In this document: piece after piece, positions 7,701-8,937 of the stretch | How the letters are laid out: each line of letters opens with the position of its first letter | Numbering within the stretch: position 1 is the first letter of the stretch | Assembly: GCA_902780365.1 (NCBI GenBank) | Contig: CACZFE010000062.1 | Coordinates: forward strand, 1-8,937 | DNA length: 8,937 nucleotides | From: an uncultured Spirochaetales bacterium | GTDB taxonomy: Bacteria; UBP6; UBA1177 | Direction: 5' to 3' | Made by a program: the position numbers and the translations under genes | The notes under the pieces: generated by a model | Told to the model about the DNA's origin: nothing | The model's input: only the letters and a program-made list of their open reading frames with translations | Database searches by the model: none

Positions 7701-7859
7701 CCGATGATGCTCATGGGCGGAGAAGGTTCGGCTATGTTCGGACCGCTCGGAACTGCCGTCGTTTTCGGTCTTTCTGTTTCGACATTCATCACGCTCATCC
7801 TTGTTCCCAGCGTTTACTCGTTTGTTGACAGCATCCTTGTAAAACTTCACCTGAGATAA
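4734..7859 (+). CDS. RND-family inner-membrane efflux pump (HAE1/AcrB-like, SwrC-type)
   Basis: A 1041-residue proton-driven pump, the usual length for the family, preceded by GGAGG (4724-4728). The pattern is canonical: TM1 at about 9-29, a large periplasmic loop (30-333) with DLPIDLMPDIEIP, TM2-6 at about 335-487, a cytoplasmic linker, TM7 at about 538-559, a second loop (560-872), and TM8-12 at about 874-1029. The TM4 relay region reads GMVVDNSIVVLDN with Asp400, and Asn401 stands where AcrB has Asp408. TM10 reads GIVVNNAIVLIDY, with Asn942 at the place of AcrB Lys940. TM11 carries the conserved RLRPILMT (973-980). The missing heavy-metal signature argues against a CusA-type metal pump, so drugs, detergents or lipids are likelier substrates, but the exact one cannot be read from sequence. 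It would work with the adaptor and channel of the same operon. Confidence 0.95.
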   Translation: MSIPQVAVKRPVLVMVIFLMMTLFGLYSLTDLPIDLMPDIEIPYISIITIYEGAGSEEVEEKITKVLESALSSVENLKNLHSKSMENLSTVSCEFEYGVDLADATNSIRDKINMVRSYLPDNVDDPRIFKIDMSMMPILFMAITSEEEDIRFQKEVIEDFVQNPIERIPGVGSVALFNAMEKQIIIAADKQKLASLGLSVSDISSVIAAENLSVPGGNMQIGSFDYTLRVPGEYENIEEVAETIIANTPIGIIRIKDVARVFWGADDTRQFGLNNGKYMVFMMVQKQSGANTVAIADAVRKRIEEMNGRLPKGMHIDIIRDNSEYIMSMVGNLADSVLTAMICVMLVVVFFLRRIRSSLIVILSIPASMIIAFAFLYGFGYTLNMVSLMSLCLAVGMVVDNSIVVLDNITRYLELGETKKEAAVKGASEVGSAIIASTLTTIVIFAPLFFVSGLISIFFSQLAGVIILTLAASLLSAMLLTPMICSKILREAKRDENGNIIVEDKPKKQNFFYRAGEKFLTTAENLYSKVIAGTLRFKKTTIVVAILLFFASLMLVPVIGIDFMPEDDQGSLQIDIELPQGTRIEETLKAAQHIERIIREEIPLEHLTRTYVRGGSNNSGFSQKIEGTNTATIGAKLISTNYRTTTVRQYAKKIRARITTEVAGIEKADFQTGGNGMGMSEKPVTIKLLNKSFEKNSLYAAKLQSELLKIPGLTDVTNDADVLKPEISIKVDRIRASKVGLKMAQIAMAVRYSFYGQTASVYRDNGQEYDIVVKYQKGDRSNIEQLKEMELKTLNGTVVKLKDVAEITDGLTSLVVNRLNRERMVTVSANLEDDIAVGKIYDQVQQAFKNIDLPADIGVEYGGNMKQQQDTTGDLVALLFLGVILVFLVMAAQFESFVDPFVILFSIPFGISGVLLGLFIMGKTLSMPAFLGMIILVGIVVNNAIVLIDYMKQVKERDSLTTNEALIYAGGKRLRPILMTAMTTIFGMVPMMLMGGEGSAMFGPLGTAVVFGLSVSTFITLILVPSVYSFVDSILVKLHLR

Positions 7860-7885
7860 ATTTCAGAAAAAACGCTCCACTCATT

Positions 7886-7907
7886 CTAAAACTTGTTTTT
7901 AGTTTTT
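7886..7907 (+). terminator. Weak terminator-like hairpin after the pump gene
   Basis: CTAAAA (7886-7891) pairs with TTTTAG (7897-7902) around a 5-nt loop and is followed by TTTTT (7903-7907), 26 bp after the pump's stop codon. The stem has only one G:C pair, so it would be weak. A longer A/T pairing between AGAAAAA (7865-7871) and TTTTTCT (7903-7909) could enclose it. This is the only terminator candidate I see between the pump and the next gene. Confidence 0.35.
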
Positions 7908-7953
7908 CTATCTGATATAGCAAAGAGCTTTAATTTTGATTAACGGGGCGGAA

Positions 7954-8094
7954 ATGGCGAAAAGCGGCATAAATCAAAAAAAGGCGGCGAAGGAATTTTC
8001 GGCAAAATGGTGCGGTAGGGGCGACGAAAAGCAGGACACTCAGGCATTTTGGTTATCGCTTTTACGCGATGTTTTCGGTGTTGCCAATCCTTGA
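7954..8094 (+). pseudogene. N-terminal fragment of a MmeI/type IIG-like restriction-methyltransferase
   Basis: The ATG at 7954, shortly after the purine-rich GGGGCGGAA, opens a 46-residue frame ending at TGA 8092-8094. Its sequence includes AAKEFSAKWCGRGDEKQDTQ (11-30) and then AFWLSLLRDVFGVANP (31-46). This is the characteristic start of large single-chain restriction-modification enzymes of the MmeI-like class, in which a W-x-GRG...TQ.FW.LL...FG..NP motif precedes the PD-(D/E)XK nuclease domain. In those relatives the reading continues into the nuclease core. Here it stops at once, and the matching downstream part resumes in the +1-shifted frame (the 8069 frame). I infer this is the true original start of the gene, broken by an internal deletion near 8088-8093. 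Confidence 0.75.
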
Positions 8095-8881
8095 TATGGA
8101 TCACCGCGAATCTGAGCCTGAACATATATTTCTGAAAGATTTAGATAAAGATTTTGCCAGAATGCAGTTTTTGATCAATCAGGGAAACGCCGATATAAGC
8201 CGTGAAGAGAAAATTTCTTTGAAGGCCGGAGAGCTTGTCGGAAAGCTTTACGATGCGCTTTTCAAGGAATACATCAATCTCGACGAAAGCAGTTTGCGGA
8301 GTCTCAACATTCTGTGCGTCCGTATCGTTTTCTGCCTTTATGCCGAAGATGCAGGGCTTTTCGAAACACGGACAGCTTTTGAAGACTACATAAAATCTTT
8401 TTCGCTTGAAAATCTGCGGCGCGGTCTCATGGATTTGTTCAAAATTCTGAATACGAAGCCTGAAAACCGCGACAAATATGACACGAAAATCAATTCGTTT
8501 CCTTACACGAACGGCGGGCTTTTTGCAGATGATACTATCGAAATTCCCAATTTTACCAAAGAAATCGTTGATGTTATCGTGAATCACTGTGCTCCTTTCG
8601 ACTGGTCGGAAATATCGCCCACGATTTTCGGCGCCGTTTTTGAATCGACTTTGAATCCTGAAACGCGGCGCAAAGGCGGGATGCACTACACAAGCATTGC
8701 AAACATCCATAAAGTCATTGATCCGCTCTTTATGGATGATCTGAAAGCGGAATTTGCTGCTTTACGCAAAAAAGCGGGAAAAGAAAAAATAAAAAAATTA
8801 GACGATTTCCGCAATAAACTGGCCTCTTTGAAATTTCTTGAAAACTGCACTACGTCTTTGATACGGATTGCAGCGGCATAA
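8069..8881 (+). CDS. Truncated MmeI/type IIG-like restriction-modification enzyme, middle part without catalytic motifs (probable pseudogene)
   Basis: From residue 8 this 270-residue frame matches the spacer and helical region between nuclease and methyltransferase domains of MmeI-like fused restriction-methylation enzymes. Recognisable blocks are LDMDHRESEPEHIFLKDL (8-25), KAGELVGKLYDAL (52-64), LNILCVRIVFCLYAEDAGLF (79-98), FPYTNGGLFADDTIEIPNF (144-162), DWSEISPTIFGAVFESTLNP (178-197) and RRKGGMHYTSIANIHKVIDP (200-219). Relatives next show an AdoMet-binding motif I (F-D-P-A-C-G-S-G-N-F) after NKLASLKFL. Here the match ends at residue 257 (base 8839), and the frame finishes 13 residues later without motif I or the N-P-P-Y motif IV. 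The ATG at 8069 has no ribosome site and lies inside the older N-terminal frame (7954-8094), so it is probably not a natural start. With neither nuclease nor methyltransferase core, activity is not expected. Codons are more A/T-ending than in the pump genes, compatible with acquisition from elsewhere. Confidence 0.8.
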   Translation: MFSVLPILDMDHRESEPEHIFLKDLDKDFARMQFLINQGNADISREEKISLKAGELVGKLYDALFKEYINLDESSLRSLNILCVRIVFCLYAEDAGLFETRTAFEDYIKSFSLENLRRGLMDLFKILNTKPENRDKYDTKINSFPYTNGGLFADDTIEIPNFTKEIVDVIVNHCAPFDWSEISPTIFGAVFESTLNPETRRKGGMHYTSIANIHKVIDPLFMDDLKAEFAALRKKAGKEKIKKLDDFRNKLASLKFLENCTTSLIRIAAA

Positions 8882-8883
8882 TG

Positions 8884-8924
8884 ACGAGGGCTCGTTTTTC
8901 GGGCAAAAAGGGCTCGTTCGAGCC
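8884..8924. repeat. Compact direct and inverted repeats after the truncated gene
   Basis: GGGCTCGTT occurs twice, at 8888-8896 and 8910-8918. The second copy continues into a perfect inverted repeat, GGCTCG-TT-CGAGCC (8911-8924). ACGAG/CTCGT (8884-8888 / 8891-8895) and TTTTT/AAAAA (8895-8899 / 8905-8909) can also pair. The first GGCTCG (8889-8894) can compete for the same CGAGCC. The region could be a terminator, an end of a mobile element, or a folded element cut by the window edge; the sequence does not decide between them. Confidence 0.5.
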
Positions 8925-8937
8925 TTCTTGTGAAGTC

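Noticed and set aside
7893..7921. TTGTTT-17 bp-TATAGC as a promoter for the type IIG-like remnant
   Set aside because: Both boxes are weak and the -35 overlaps the terminator-like hairpin; such matches are frequent in AT-rich spacers.
8881..8937. ATG at 8881 overlapping the TAA (TAATG), open to the window edge, as a translationally coupled gene
   Set aside because: Only 19 codons are in view, there is no ribosome site, the composition follows the repeats, and no family match is seen. It may simply be random open sequence.
1..8937. CRISPR array, tRNA, rRNA, transposase, integrase or a recognisable anti-phage system
   Set aside because: None seen on either strand. The only defence-related sequence is the broken type IIG-like gene.

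Overview
The window reads as chromosomal DNA of a diderm (outer-membrane) bacterium of moderate, sub-50% GC by eye. It encodes a complete three-part envelope efflux pump: a TolC-type outer-membrane channel, a periplasmic adaptor and an RND inner-membrane pump. Strong GGAGG ribosome sites precede most genes, and the pump genes favour C-ending codons. I cannot place the phylum with confidence. The ribosomal-protein fragment at the left edge and the relaxed lipobox of the adaptor would fit a spirochaete-like or related lineage, but this is only a hint.

Layout, all on the + strand: (1) 1-750, one open frame entering from the left edge. About its first 44 residues look like ribosomal protein L15, and the rest is the C-terminal half of replicative helicase DnaB. 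It therefore looks like an in-frame L15::DnaB chimera, either an assembly or rearrangement junction, and it lacks the helicase Walker A. (2) 740-1441, an unrecognised protein with one N-terminal membrane anchor, overlapping the end of the dnaB frame by 11 bp. (3) 1442-1563, an intergenic region with a good sigma-70-type promoter, an inverted repeat over its -10 and a T-rich leader. (4) 1564-7859, a tight operon tolC-like, tetR-like, adaptor (MFP), RND pump, with gaps of 1, 13 and 12 bp. (5) 7860-7953, a short spacer with a weak terminator-like hairpin. (6) 7954-8881, the remains of a MmeI/type IIG-like combined restriction endonuclease-methyltransferase gene. A frame-changing internal deletion has removed the nuclease core, and the frame ends just before or at the methyltransferase AdoMet motif I. 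(7) 8882-8937, a compact set of repeats and hairpins with no supported gene.

Working model (inference): the TetR-family protein senses a compound and represses the whole pump operon from an operator at the tolC promoter. When it is released, the RND pump, adaptor and channel assemble to export the compound across both membranes. The efflux operon itself is conventional. The unusual parts are the two edges: the L15/DnaB junction on the left and the decayed type IIG enzyme with its structured 3' flank on the right. I found no convincing new defence or mobile system, and no CRISPR, tRNA or rRNA.
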